Origin: Allobosea sp. 67-29
Lineage (GTDB): Bacteria > Pseudomonadota > Alphaproteobacteria > Rhizobiales > Beijerinckiaceae
Direction of reading: 5' to 3'
DNA: 64,000 bases
NCBI RefSeq assembly: GCF_001898115.1
Contig: NZ_MKSQ01000026.1
Coordinates: forward strand, 310,001-374,000
The translations under genes and the position numbers were made by a program. Below are positions 8,486 to 16,694 of the stretch, one piece after another. The notes under the pieces are model-generated. The model had not been told where the DNA came from. It made no database searches and was given only the letters and a program-made list of their open reading frames with translations. Each line of letters opens with the position of its first letter. The stretch's first letter is position 1.

Positions 8486-11380
8486 ATGCACAGGGTTAGT
8501 ATAGAACGAGATCCAACGGCGTTCAACGGGCAGAGACCGGCGACTTTTGCGGAGTGCATCGGTGCAACGAGCGGCGCACGTGAAACTCTGTCAGCCGATT
8601 TCTCTCTGCTTGAAAGCCGAAACCTTCTTACGAAAAGCTTCCGCCTCGGCTCCGGCGGAGCAATCGAAAAGACCGGCACCGGTGCTTTTGCTCGCGGGAT
8701 TGCCAGGCGCGTGGCGCTTTCGGGGAACCGCGCTGGGGATCTGTTGAGGCAGTTCGCCAAACACCTGTCGGCCCTCAATCGGCATCAGGCCATCGTAATG
8801 GTCCCTCCTCCATCCGAGAAGGATGAATGGACAGTCGTTACGACCGCTGAGATCGATCAGCACCGTGGCGCCATTGCCAGGTCGCGGAAGTTCTTCCCTG
8901 CGAAGTCGGGGCCAGCGCTTCTGATGATCGACTTCGACACGCGAGCCTACCCGCCGAGCCTGCGAGAAAAAATCGGATCGGCGGGAAACCTGTCAGCAGT
9001 ACTCAAGGCCATTTTTCCTGACTTCGCGCATGCTGCATCGCTCACGCGAAATTCGACGTCGTCAGGCATTCACTGCCCGTCGACAGGCGAGACGACGAAC
9101 GATAGCGGCCAGCATCGGTACTTCGTGGTCGCGGACGGGTTAGATGCCAGCGATTTCGCCACGCGTCTGCACCAGCGACTTATCTTGAAAGGCTACGGCT
9201 TCGGCATCATTCGAAAAACCGGCCATGTCGATATCTGCTCCCTGATCGACGAGGGCGCATCAGCGCCGGAGCGGATTGTCTACGAAGCCGACGCTGATTT
9301 GGGCGCAGGGCTGCAGCAGTCGCAGGCTGCCAGGACGTCGCAGATCAAGGACGGCTTTCTGCTCGACACCCGCTCCTTGCCACCTCTCAGCCCGGAGGAG
9401 ACGCAGCGTTTCGTTGCGGAGTGCAATGAGATCCGCAACGCTCTTCGCGGCGAAGCAGCCGCACAGCGCGCGGTCTGGCTTGAAGAACGCGTCCGCGAGC
9501 GCGTCGCGAAAGGAGAGCCCGAAGAACGCGTAAGGCAATCGCTGACGGACGCCGTGGACCGGCGGGAGCTCTGTGGAAGCTCAATCGAAATTCAACTGGA
9601 CGATGGTTCGACGGTCACGCCCAACAAAATCCTGGCTGACTTGTCTGCCTTCCACGGCAAGACGTGCGCCGATCCGCTGGAACCCGAGTACGGCGGCGGG
9701 CGGAACCTCGCGATCATTTACACGAAAGGCCACTCCCGCCCGATCATCCATTCGCATGCGCATGGAGGCATCCAATACGTCCTCACGCCCGATCCGCTTA
9801 TCTGGTTCGAAGATCTTGGCGACGAGCCCTCCAGGCCGGCGTCCGATCCGTCCTGGCCGGAACCGGCCGACATCTTCGGCGATGCTGGCACGATAGGCCT
9901 CGGCGATTTCCCGCTCGACTGCCTTTCACCCCAACTCGCTGCTTGGGTCGGGTCGCAGGCGAGGCGTAAGGGCGTGCCGACCGCATTTGCAGGCGCGGGA
10001 GCCCTGACTACGATCAGCGCCGCGGTCGGAGCGTCGCTGCGCATCAGGCCGCACCAGAAAGATGACTGGGAAGAGCCGGCGGGGCTTTGGACGGTTCTCA
10101 TCGCGGAACCCGGATCCGGCAAGAGCCCAACGATTTCAGCCGCCCTCGCGCCCCTTCGCGATCTCGACAACCGGCACGGTAACGAAGATCGCGCAGCCCA
10201 CGCAGAATGGACGCGCCGCCAGGCGAAGCGGCACCGAAAGGACGCGCCGGATCAGCCCCTCGAGCGAGTGCCGCGCATTCGGCGATACGTCCTCGATAGC
10301 GTGACCGCCGAAAAGCTGGTCCGCATCATGGCCGACAATCCGCGTGGCATCATGCGAGCACCGGACGAGTGGGCAAGCTTCCTGGGCGAGATGGGCGCCT
10401 ATAAGCGGGATGCAGGCGGTGACCGGGCAATGATGCTGCGGACGTTTGACGGCGGCAGCATCGACATCGAGCGGATGGGCAGCGGGAACACTCACGCGGC
10501 TTGCGGCCTTCAATCGATCCTGGCCGGATCTCAGCCGGATAAAATTCAGCGAGCTCTCGCAAACCTCGCTGAGGATGGCATGGCGCAACGCACGCTGTTC
10601 ATATTGGACGACGATATCCGCCGTGTCTCGATCGACGAGGAGCCGGATAAAGAAGCCGAGCGGGCCTATCGTTCAACGATCCAGACGCTGGCTGCCGCCA
10701 GCTATATTTTTGACGATCCAGTGCGGCTCACGCCGGAAGGTTACGACGCGTCCAAGCGAGCACTGGAACAAATCACGCTGATTGGCCGGTTTCCAGGCTC
10801 GCCTGCAGCGTTCGCAGGGCATCTCGCGAAATGGGGCCGCCTGCTGCCTCGCGTCATCCTGGCAATCCACTCCTTCGAGGAATGTGAGGCGCTTGGATAT
10901 GTCGATGCGTCGAAGCCCGTGCCGCTCGAGCGCGTCCAACGGTGCATCAGGATCGCCATGTTCCTCGTGAGGCACCAGTTTGCGTTCTACAGCCAATATC
11001 TCGTGCCGGATGAGAAGGACGCGGAAGCGCGCTGGCTCGCCGGCTTTATGCTGACGAGGCCCGGCGTGGACCGCTTCAGTCACAAGACGATCTATGACGC
11101 CAGGACCGAGTTGCGCGGCGCAGATGAGCGGGACCGCCGCAGGCGCGCAGGCATTATGGACAGGCTCGTCGATGCTGGATGGTGCCGCGTCGAGAAGCAC
11201 AAGGACGGTTTGCCGGACACTTGGCTCGTCAATCCGCGAGTTTACGAGCGCTTCGCTCAACGTGCAGAGCACGAACGGACAGAACGGGCGGCGCGTCTCG
11301 TGGAGATTGAACAAGCAGCGGCTGCGCGTCGCAATCTGATCAATCAGGACAATTCGTCCAAAATGGGGGTTCAGACGTGA
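8486..11380 (+). CDS. Primase/DUF3987 helicase-type replication protein
   Basis: A 964-residue replication protein. The N-terminal 300 residues look like an archaeo-eukaryotic-type primase: LLMIDFD with paired acids, and a GQHRYFVVADG stretch. Residues 450-900 form a DUF3987 AAA-type ATPase with Walker A EPGSGKSPT near 541-549 and a LFILDDDI acidic stretch near 705. The C-terminus has a helical region suited to DNA binding. The ATG at 8486 was chosen because upstream frame has no ribosome site. Such proteins drive autonomous replication of phages and satellites. The following gene starts by GTGA overlap, so it heads a coupled operon. Confidence 0.85.
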   Translation: MHRVSIERDPTAFNGQRPATFAECIGATSGARETLSADFSLLESRNLLTKSFRLGSGGAIEKTGTGAFARGIARRVALSGNRAGDLLRQFAKHLSALNRHQAIVMVPPPSEKDEWTVVTTAEIDQHRGAIARSRKFFPAKSGPALLMIDFDTRAYPPSLREKIGSAGNLSAVLKAIFPDFAHAASLTRNSTSSGIHCPSTGETTNDSGQHRYFVVADGLDASDFATRLHQRLILKGYGFGIIRKTGHVDICSLIDEGASAPERIVYEADADLGAGLQQSQAARTSQIKDGFLLDTRSLPPLSPEETQRFVAECNEIRNALRGEAAAQRAVWLEERVRERVAKGEPEERVRQSLTDAVDRRELCGSSIEIQLDDGSTVTPNKILADLSAFHGKTCADPLEPEYGGGRNLAIIYTKGHSRPIIHSHAHGGIQYVLTPDPLIWFEDLGDEPSRPASDPSWPEPADIFGDAGTIGLGDFPLDCLSPQLAAWVGSQARRKGVPTAFAGAGALTTISAAVGASLRIRPHQKDDWEEPAGLWTVLIAEPGSGKSPTISAALAPLRDLDNRHGNEDRAAHAEWTRRQAKRHRKDAPDQPLERVPRIRRYVLDSVTAEKLVRIMADNPRGIMRAPDEWASFLGEMGAYKRDAGGDRAMMLRTFDGGSIDIERMGSGNTHAACGLQSILAGSQPDKIQRALANLAEDGMAQRTLFILDDDIRRVSIDEEPDKEAERAYRSTIQTLAAASYIFDDPVRLTPEGYDASKRALEQITLIGRFPGSPAAFAGHLAKWGRLLPRVILAIHSFEECEALGYVDASKPVPLERVQRCIRIAMFLVRHQFAFYSQYLVPDEKDAEARWLAGFMLTRPGVDRFSHKTIYDARTELRGADERDRRRRAGIMDRLVDAGWCRVEKHKDGLPDTWLVNPRVYERFAQRAEHERTERAARLVEIEQAAAARRNLINQDNSSKMGVQT

Positions 11381-11640
11381 GCAAGCTGGCTCAATCGCGG
11401 CAATCGCGGCATGCGTACGCGAGATCCAGATTTATTTTCTTACAATCTTATATAACCACCGCCAGCGTTGCATTTGTCTATGCCTCCCATGCGCGCATGC
11501 CGCGATTGCCGCTCTCGGCCTCGGTGGTTTTGAAGGCGTCCCGACCGGACAATTTGTCTGCGCTGCTGCGTGTCGGGCTAGAAGCGACGACCCGGCGCGT
11601 GACACCTCATGCATGTCAGTTTTTGGAGCGCGCGCCGTGA
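11377..11640 (+). CDS. Small hypothetical protein, coupled to the replication gene
   Basis: An 87-residue frame starting with GTG that overlaps the replication gene stop as GTGA, and ending in another GTGA overlap with the next gene. This chain of couplings is the main support for it being expressed. The composition (Ala, Arg, Ser rich; one moderately hydrophobic stretch near residues 20-35) matches no family I know. It may act only as a translational bridge. Confidence 0.45.
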   Translation: MSKLAQSRQSRHAYARSRFIFLQSYITTASVAFVYASHARMPRLPLSASVVLKASRPDNLSALLRVGLEATTRRVTPHACQFLERAP

Positions 11641-12212
11641 CGAAGCGACGACTGTTTTGGGCGCAGACGTCTGCGGGCCGCGAGCACGCGCGTCGCAATG
11701 CGCAACACTGGCAGATCCGGCGCCGCTCCGCGCCGCGGTGCAAGGCGACCGCCAAATCGACCGGCGAAAGATGCGGCCATCCCGCAATGAACGACCGAGA
11801 GGTTTGCTGCTGGCACGGCGGCTTAACTCCTCGCGGCGACCACTGGCTGCGGCCGCGATGGCCGAAGGCCGACACACCCCGCGCGGAAGCGAAACTCAAT
11901 CGTAAGCTGCAGGATCTCGCCAAGGCCGCGCGCAAGCGTGAGAAGCGCGTAGCCGCAATGAGCCCCGCCGAGCTCGAGCGCTACAAGGCGTGGCGCGCTG
12001 CTCATCAGCCAGGTTCAAAAAGCAAACGCACCGCAGCTCAAGAGCAGCGCCGAAACGCTATCGCAACCGCTGAGTTCTTGAGCCGCCCTGCTGCGCCAGT
12101 TGCCACCAGTCCCGAGATTGCGGAGCTCAATCGCCTGCTCGACGAAGCCAAGCGGCGCGCCGCAGCGCTCGAGCTCGAGATCGCCAAATTCGACCAGGGA
12201 ATTTTTGGATGA
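11637..12212 (+). CDS. HGG-motif zinc-finger phage protein
   Basis: A 191-residue protein with a Cys/His cluster near the N-terminus, CKATAKSTGERC followed by CCWHGG and TPRG. This is the HGG-type zinc finger often found next to terminase genes in phages. The rest is basic and helical, ending in a predicted coiled coil (ELNRLLDEAKRRAAALELEI). The GTG at 11637 has GGAG nine bases upstream and overlaps the previous stop. It overlaps the next gene by ATGA. A role in DNA packaging or late-gene control is a guess from context. Confidence 0.65.
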   Translation: MTKRRLFWAQTSAGREHARRNAQHWQIRRRSAPRCKATAKSTGERCGHPAMNDREVCCWHGGLTPRGDHWLRPRWPKADTPRAEAKLNRKLQDLAKAARKREKRVAAMSPAELERYKAWRAAHQPGSKSKRTAAQEQRRNAIATAEFLSRPAAPVATSPEIAELNRLLDEAKRRAAALELEIAKFDQGIFG

Positions 12213-12496
12213 CATCGATCGAAGATATCCAGCGGGAACTACTGCACCGCATCCAAACTGAAGGCGTGCTTGTTGCCTATGAGGCCGCGTTGGCCGTGGC
12301 CCGTGACCCGAAGGCCCCTGCCCCAGCGCGCGCAACGGCGTCGACGACTCTGTTTCGCGTCGCGGGCTATTTCGACCGGTCCGCCTCTTCGGATCGCAAC
12401 GTCGAGCCGCACGAGATGACGCCCGAAGAGCTTGCGTCAGAGATCCGACATGCCCGGCGCAGCCTAGAGCAGTCCGATCCGGACATCTTCAGCTGA
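12209..12496 (+). CDS. Small phage protein, possible terminase small-subunit-like
   Basis: A 95-residue helical protein, translationally coupled to the HGG protein by ATGA. The segment VAYEAALAVARDPKAPAPARATASTTLFRVAGYF resembles the helical core of small terminase-type proteins, and the acidic C-terminus is common there. No large terminase follows; instead the reverse-strand resolvase begins, with the two stops overlapping by 8 bases. The call is tentative. Confidence 0.5.
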   Translation: MTSIEDIQRELLHRIQTEGVLVAYEAALAVARDPKAPAPARATASTTLFRVAGYFDRSASSDRNVEPHEMTPEELASEIRHARRSLEQSDPDIFS

Positions 12497-13115
12497 CCGG
12501 CTCGACTTCGGTCTGCTTCTTGATTCTCGCCAGTGTGGAGCGGCTTGCGCCTGTCGTTCGCTGGACGAACGACCAAGAGTCGCCCCGCTTCAGCATCGCC
12601 GCAATATCAGCGTTGCGCGTCGTGTCCGCGGGCCGGCCGCGGTACAGCCCCTTTTCCTTTGCCCCTGCGATGCCTTGCGCCTGTCGACGACGGCGATCCT
12701 CGTAGTCCTTCCGCGCGACTGCGGCGAGCACGTCCAGCATCATGCCGTTGACGGCTTCGAAGAGCCTGGCAGTGAAGTCGTCCCGTTTCGCATCGAGCAT
12801 CAGCCATGACGTTGGAAGATCGAGCGCGACAATGCGGATGCTCTTCGCGCGGATCTCGCCCTTGAGGCGTTCCCAATCCGTAGCCGTCAGGCGCGACAGG
12901 CGATCGACCTGCTCGACGAGAAGAACGTCGCCTGCGCTCGCGTCAGCGAGCAACCGAAAGAGCTCCGGTCTCGCAAGTGAAGCGCCACTCTCATTCTCGA
13001 CGTAGTAGCAGGCGATCCGTTGGCCGCGTTCATCGGCAAATCGGATCAGATCGGCGCGAGCGCGATCCGCATCCTGTTCCTTGGTTGAGGCGCGGAGGTA
13101 GGCGCGAACGAACAT
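12489..13115 (-). CDS. Serine recombinase (resolvase/invertase family)
   Basis: A 208-residue small serine recombinase. The catalytic serine is S10 in the YLRAST motif, followed by R-rich and VEQVDRLSRL (the family D-R-L-S-R segment) near residues 68-77. A C-terminal helix-turn-helix (SWSFVQRTTGASRSTLARIKK) would bind the crossover site. The ATG at 13115 has GGAG eight bases upstream; the TTG before it is less likely. It lies on the opposite strand, in the place where packaging genes would be. A repeat-rich region and a LexA-type box lie directly upstream. Confidence 0.88.
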   Translation of the reverse strand: MFVRAYLRASTKEQDADRARADLIRFADERGQRIACYYVENESGASLARPELFRLLADASAGDVLLVEQVDRLSRLTATDWERLKGEIRAKSIRIVALDLPTSWLMLDAKRDDFTARLFEAVNGMMLDVLAAVARKDYEDRRRRQAQGIAGAKEKGLYRGRPADTTRNADIAAMLKRGDSWSFVQRTTGASRSTLARIKKQTEVEPVS

Positions 13116-13118
13116 CAA

Positions 13119-13234
13119 TATCGCTCCAGTTCGATTTAACTGGTACGATAATTAACGGTTCGATTTGAATCGTCAAGCAGATTTATCGAACTACGTTCAC
13201 CGATGGTTCGCGAAAAGCACACTCATCGCGAACC
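13119..13234. promoter_or_regulatory. Repeat-rich region upstream of the resolvase (possible res site)
   Basis: The stretch holds two direct copies of GTTCGATTT (13129-13137 and 13158-13166, 29 bp apart) and an inverted ATCGAAC at 13185-13191. An 8-bp inverted repeat, GGTTCGCG/CGCGAACC, lies at 13205-13212 and 13227-13234. Multiple related subsites directly upstream of a serine resolvase gene are what a res recombination site looks like. The outer hairpin could also end transcription of the gene at 13239. Confidence 0.45.
13195..13209. promoter_or_regulatory. LexA (SOS) box, GTTC-N7-GTTC
   Basis: A perfect alphaproteobacterial-type LexA direct repeat (GTTC, seven bases, GTTC) lies about 80 bp upstream of the resolvase start. 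If functional, resolvase expression would rise on DNA damage. The distance is on the long side for a promoter operator. Confidence 0.5.
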
Positions 13235-13238
13235 AGCC

Positions 13239-13499
13239 TCAGCCACCCGCTGCGCGGCGTCGGCTCGCAAGGTCCACAACCTGACAGGCCGGGTCCGTGG
13301 CGGCGGGCGACATGGATAACGCCCCAGGCTTTAGGGCAGGTGGCGCCAGATCAACGCACAGTTCTCGGCTAGCGTCCGCAATCGCCTCCAATAGCATGGC
13401 AAGCCGGCCGCCGTGCGCGAGGGCGAGCGTTTGCAGTTCGTCCGAGGCCATGGCGGCCAGTAGCTCGACATGGCGGGCGCGCAGATCGACGGGCATCAT
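13239..13499 (-). CDS. Small hypothetical protein
   Basis: An 86-residue protein starting MMPVDLRARHVELLAAM. The double ATG at 13499 follows an excellent GGAGAGGAGAG site; the longer frame upstream lacks one. It is helical in the first 50 residues and Pro/Ala-rich later, ending with a basic ASRRRAAGG tail. I recognise no family. It lies upstream of, and on the same strand as, the resolvase, with a hairpin in between. Confidence 0.55.
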   Translation of the reverse strand: MMPVDLRARHVELLAAMASDELQTLALAHGGRLAMLLEAIADASRELCVDLAPPALKPGALSMSPAATDPACQVVDLASRRRAAGG

Positions 13500-13750
13500 G
13501 AAGCTCTCCTCTCCGGGGGGCAGGGCTGCTCCGCGTTGACCCAGCCACCCGGCCGGGCACACCCCTGGCATCACTCCCAAACTCAGCCGTAAAACGGCGC
13601 CAGGCTCGCGATGCAAAATGCTGGCGGCTGGAAAATTGGCCGGTTGATCATAACCGACACACGCTCGCTCTGCGCGCGATTTCCAGCAAACTTGTCGTTT
13701 TTATCGCGCAGCGCGTCATAGCAAAACCGTCCGAGCGGCCGCCAAGCCGG

Positions 13751-14290
13751 ATGAGACGAGCTATGCACGACGACTATTACGATGGGTTGCCGCCGTCCGG
13801 CTGTGAGCCGCCATCCTTCGCGGAGGAAACTCTCGCATGGAGCGTGCGTTTCGCCGTCCATTCCTTCGGCTGCGTCGAGAGCGATCGGGAAAGCGCGCAC
13901 TACCACCTTTCTCACGGCTGCTTGCAGGTTCAGACGCTAGTCGCCACCATCCGAAGCGGCTTCATCGCGCCGCGCCTGCGCGACGATCTCCTACTGTCGA
14001 TCTTGAGGGCGCAGTTCGTCTTTCGGGAGATCACTCCCGATCACGCAATCGGCGGCCTCCTTCGCGGCTTCGAGGGCCTGATCGTTCTCGCCAACTATCT
14101 TGCAGAGACGGACGTGCAGCGCGGCGCGCGGCACCCCGACGTCGTTCGGGATGCGCAGGCTTCCGTCCGCATCATGCGCAACTGCGCCCACAATGAAGAG
14201 CTCGCCCGCGAGATCGACGCCAGGGCGGACGCCCGCAGGCGTGCAACCGTCGACAGCTTGCTCTCGCGCGCACTCCAGGCCGCAGCATGA
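13751..14290 (+). CDS. Hypothetical phage protein
   Basis: A 179-residue protein (175 from the ATG at 13763, which has a GAGACGAG site). It is mainly helical, with SFAEETLAWSVRFAVHSFG near the start and an EELAREIDARADARRRATV coiled-coil-like C-terminus. No family is recognised. It opens the plus-strand late-gene block and precedes the tail fibre gene by 90 bp. Confidence 0.55.
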   Translation: MRRAMHDDYYDGLPPSGCEPPSFAEETLAWSVRFAVHSFGCVESDRESAHYHLSHGCLQVQTLVATIRSGFIAPRLRDDLLLSILRAQFVFREITPDHAIGGLLRGFEGLIVLANYLAETDVQRGARHPDVVRDAQASVRIMRNCAHNEELAREIDARADARRRATVDSLLSRALQAAA

Positions 14291-14380
14291 CCATGCTGTT
14301 CCTCTCGTTCGACAACACAAATTTCGCGAAAATCAGGCTGTCGCGGGCCGTCAGCAGTCCTTCATCCAAAAGAGGCGCAA

Positions 14381-15616
14381 ATGGCCGATCCGACCGGATA
14401 CGTGCGTGACTACTCGTTCTCCGGCTTCCAGGCCAGCAACCCGCAGACGCCGCTGCCGGGGCAGAAGGTCGACAACGAGCTGGCCAACGTCGAGACCTCG
14501 ATCGAGACGCTCGTCGCGTCGGTCAAGGACCTGCGGCGGTCGGACGGGGCGCTGCGCAACGGCATCGTCACGGCCGAGGCCCTCGCGCCGGGCGTCGCAA
14601 CCGGCCTGAACCCGGCCGAGCAGTGGGCGCCGGGCGTGCAGTACGTTCCGAACGACACGGTGTTCTTCTCGACGGCGTTCTATCGCTGCCTGGTGTCGCA
14701 TGTGTCGGGAGCGGATTTCACGGTCGACCTGGCGAACGGGAATTGGGAGCTCTACGCCGAGGTCGGCCAGATCGTGACCGATGCCGGCATCGCGCGGGAC
14801 GAGGCGCTGACCGCGGCAGGCGAGGCCGCCACGTCGGCGGAAGCGGCGGCGCAGTCGGCTGAGCTCGCGGCTTCCGTCGTGACGGGCGACGTCACTCAGG
14901 CCGTGCGCTGGGACGTGGCGCAGGCCCTGACGACGCCGCAGAAGCTGCAAGCCCGGCAGAACGTCGGCGTGTCGTCGGCCGTTGACCCGGTGCTGACGGC
15001 CGCGACGACCGACCTGGCGCTGTCGGAGCTCGGCGGCGGCACGACCGGCGTGCAGGTCTTCAAGCGGGCGACGCCCGCGCTGATCCGCGGCGATCTCGCG
15101 CTGAAGTGGTCGACGATCTATGACCAGACGCTCGGGGCGAATGCCACTCAGTTCCCGGATGTCAACATCGCGGGGTATCGTTGGGTCAGAGGCGTTCTGG
15201 TGATCGTGCCGAACACCGCGGCGGCCGATTTCACCGTCGGCTTTCGATCGAGCACGGATGGACCGACGTTCCCGTCCGGCGCGTCGGACTATATCTGGCG
15301 CTATCTGTCTTCAATAGGATCGTCTGCGGGCGGCGGTGGAGCCGCGGCCAGTTTCGGCAGCCTGACCCAGGTCATCGAGAGCACAAAAACAGACTGGCTG
15401 ACTACAGTTGACTTCAACTTCTGGCCTGGCGCCGCCTCGGCGCGACCGCAGATGAGGTCAACTAACTCCGGCATCAACAGCACGGGCAACGGCGAACTAA
15501 ACGTTCTGACGGCGGTGCGTGATGCAGTGGGTGCGGCTGTGTCGCTGCGCATTTTGGCAAACGTTTCGAATGCGATGGCGGCCGGTTCAACCCTTGTGGT
15601 TGAGGGTTTGACATGA
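14381..15616 (+). CDS. Phage tail fibre-type protein
   Basis: A 411-residue protein. Residues 1-70 (YVRDYSFSGFQASNPQTPLP, then ELANVETSIETLVASVKDLRRSDGALRNG) match the N-terminal virion-anchor segment of podovirus-type tail fibres. Residues 84-125 (YVPNDTVFFSTAFYRCLVSH) resemble a small carbohydrate-binding module. An Ala-rich coiled coil lies around 130-165 (AGEAATSAEAAAQSAELAA). The rest is beta-rich and Gly/Ser-rich, as in receptor-binding tips. It starts after AAAGAGGCG and overlaps the next gene by ATGA. It would contact the host surface if virions were made. Confidence 0.8.
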   Translation: MADPTGYVRDYSFSGFQASNPQTPLPGQKVDNELANVETSIETLVASVKDLRRSDGALRNGIVTAEALAPGVATGLNPAEQWAPGVQYVPNDTVFFSTAFYRCLVSHVSGADFTVDLANGNWELYAEVGQIVTDAGIARDEALTAAGEAATSAEAAAQSAELAASVVTGDVTQAVRWDVAQALTTPQKLQARQNVGVSSAVDPVLTAATTDLALSELGGGTTGVQVFKRATPALIRGDLALKWSTIYDQTLGANATQFPDVNIAGYRWVRGVLVIVPNTAAADFTVGFRSSTDGPTFPSGASDYIWRYLSSIGSSAGGGGAAASFGSLTQVIESTKTDWLTTVDFNFWPGAASARPQMRSTNSGINSTGNGELNVLTAVRDAVGAAVSLRILANVSNAMAAGSTLVVEGLT

Positions 15617-16065
15617 CTCCGGAGAATAGACTTCGTCAGATCGCCCAATGTCTCGCGGTTGCAGCGAAAGGCGAGATGGTACTCGGCAATACCTTGCTCG
15701 CGTTGGACCGAGCGTTGCCGCTCTTCACGTCACCGCACACAGATTGGCGGGATGCCAACCGCGCGTTGATCTCGGGCATTGCAATCGGCGCTTACCGCGC
15801 AGCCTTGGTGCTCGTCAGGGCCTGCGGCGACCGAGTTTCCCGCAAGGAGGTCTTCCTCGGCTTCAGCGCCTTCACTCACGTCCTCGGCGATCCAGCAACA
15901 CCCTATGCCAGCGACCGTGCGACCTATGCGCGGATCTTGCTCTGCCGGCTTTCCATTCTTCTCGACGAAACAGCCCTCGCCGATCGCGGACATCTGCTGA
16001 CCGCCGAGGTTGACGCGCAGATCTCGGCCCAAACTGTGCCGCCTCTGTCGATTGCGCTTCATTGA
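15613..16065 (+). CDS. Hypothetical phage protein, paralogue of the gene at 16215
   Basis: A 150-residue helical protein coupled to the tail fibre gene by ATGA. It shares NTLLALDRALPL, a W-R-x-x-x-R-x-L-I segment, VSRKEVFLGFSAF, the L-L-x-R-L-S-I-L segment and ALADRGH with the protein at 16215, so the two come from a duplication. No family is known to me. The position among virion genes suggests a structural or chaperone role. Confidence 0.65.
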   Translation: MTPENRLRQIAQCLAVAAKGEMVLGNTLLALDRALPLFTSPHTDWRDANRALISGIAIGAYRAALVLVRACGDRVSRKEVFLGFSAFTHVLGDPATPYASDRATYARILLCRLSILLDETALADRGHLLTAEVDAQISAQTVPPLSIALH

Positions 16066-16083
16066 GCCGGGAGCACCGCAGCA

Positions 16084-16218
16084 ATGAGTGATCCGTGGGC
16101 TCAGTTCCGCACCGCTCCTGTCGCGCCGGCTGCTCCTGACGCCGCGCAGCCCGGCCCGCCGCAACCCACGGCGCCGGGCGCCGACATCATCTCAACGGCG
16201 TTGAGGGCCGCAGCATGA
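16084..16218 (+). CDS. Small Pro/Ala-rich phage protein, 44 residues
   Basis: A 44-residue frame beginning MSDPWAQFRTAP and continuing as Pro/Ala-rich linker to TALRAAA. It starts after a GGGAG site and ends in an ATGA overlap with the next gene, so it fits the coupled series. The DPWAQFR opening resembles leader segments of phage internal virion proteins. It may be a cut-off N-terminus of such a protein. Confidence 0.5.
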   Translation: MSDPWAQFRTAPVAPAAPDAAQPGPPQPTAPGADIISTALRAAA

Positions 16219-16682
16219 ACGCGGCGCCACTCCAGGCAGGCGAGCGCTTGCGGTTCATCGCGAATGCCCTGGCGACAGCGCTACGGGACGACTTCCCGGT
16301 TCGGGGCGCCCTGCTCGCGCTCGATCGTGCCTTGCCCCTCATGGGTTGCACAGATCCATCCTGGCGCGAAGAGCACCGCGAACTCATCGCCACGATCTCC
16401 GCGAACGCGGCCCGCTTTGCCGCGCCGCTGGCCGAGACGCTTGGCGGGCAAGTCTCACGCGATGTCGTCCTTTTCGGATTGAGTGCGCTGGCCGTGCTGC
16501 TGGCAACGCCCGATGAGCCTCACGCCGCCGATCGCATTTCCTACGCCAAGATCATGCTCTGGCGGCTCTCGATCATCATCGAAGAGCAGAACCTAGCAGA
16601 TCGCGGCAACGCCTTCCTCCAGTTCGTCGAGAGTCATCGCGCGCTGATTGACGCCCCCTCGCCGTCCGCGGCCACCCATTGA
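16215..16682 (+). CDS. Hypothetical phage protein, paralogue of the gene at 15613
   Basis: A 155-residue helical protein with the same skeleton as the product of 15613: ERLRFIANALATAL, GALLALDRALPLM, VSRDVVLFGLSALAVLL, KIMLWRLSIIIEEQNLADRGN. ATGA overlap with the 44-residue gene couples it. No family is recognised. Two copies in one late operon suggest two positions in a symmetric or alternating assembly, or a neutral duplication. Confidence 0.65.
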   Translation: MNAAPLQAGERLRFIANALATALRDDFPVRGALLALDRALPLMGCTDPSWREEHRELIATISANAARFAAPLAETLGGQVSRDVVLFGLSALAVLLATPDEPHAADRISYAKIMLWRLSIIIEEQNLADRGNAFLQFVESHRALIDAPSPSAATH

Positions 16683-16694
16683 AGAGGTCCGACC

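Noticed and set aside
13641-13656. CGGTT/AACCG dyad between 13499 and 13751
   Set aside because: Arms of only five bases with a six-base gap are expected by chance in this composition; kept only as a note.
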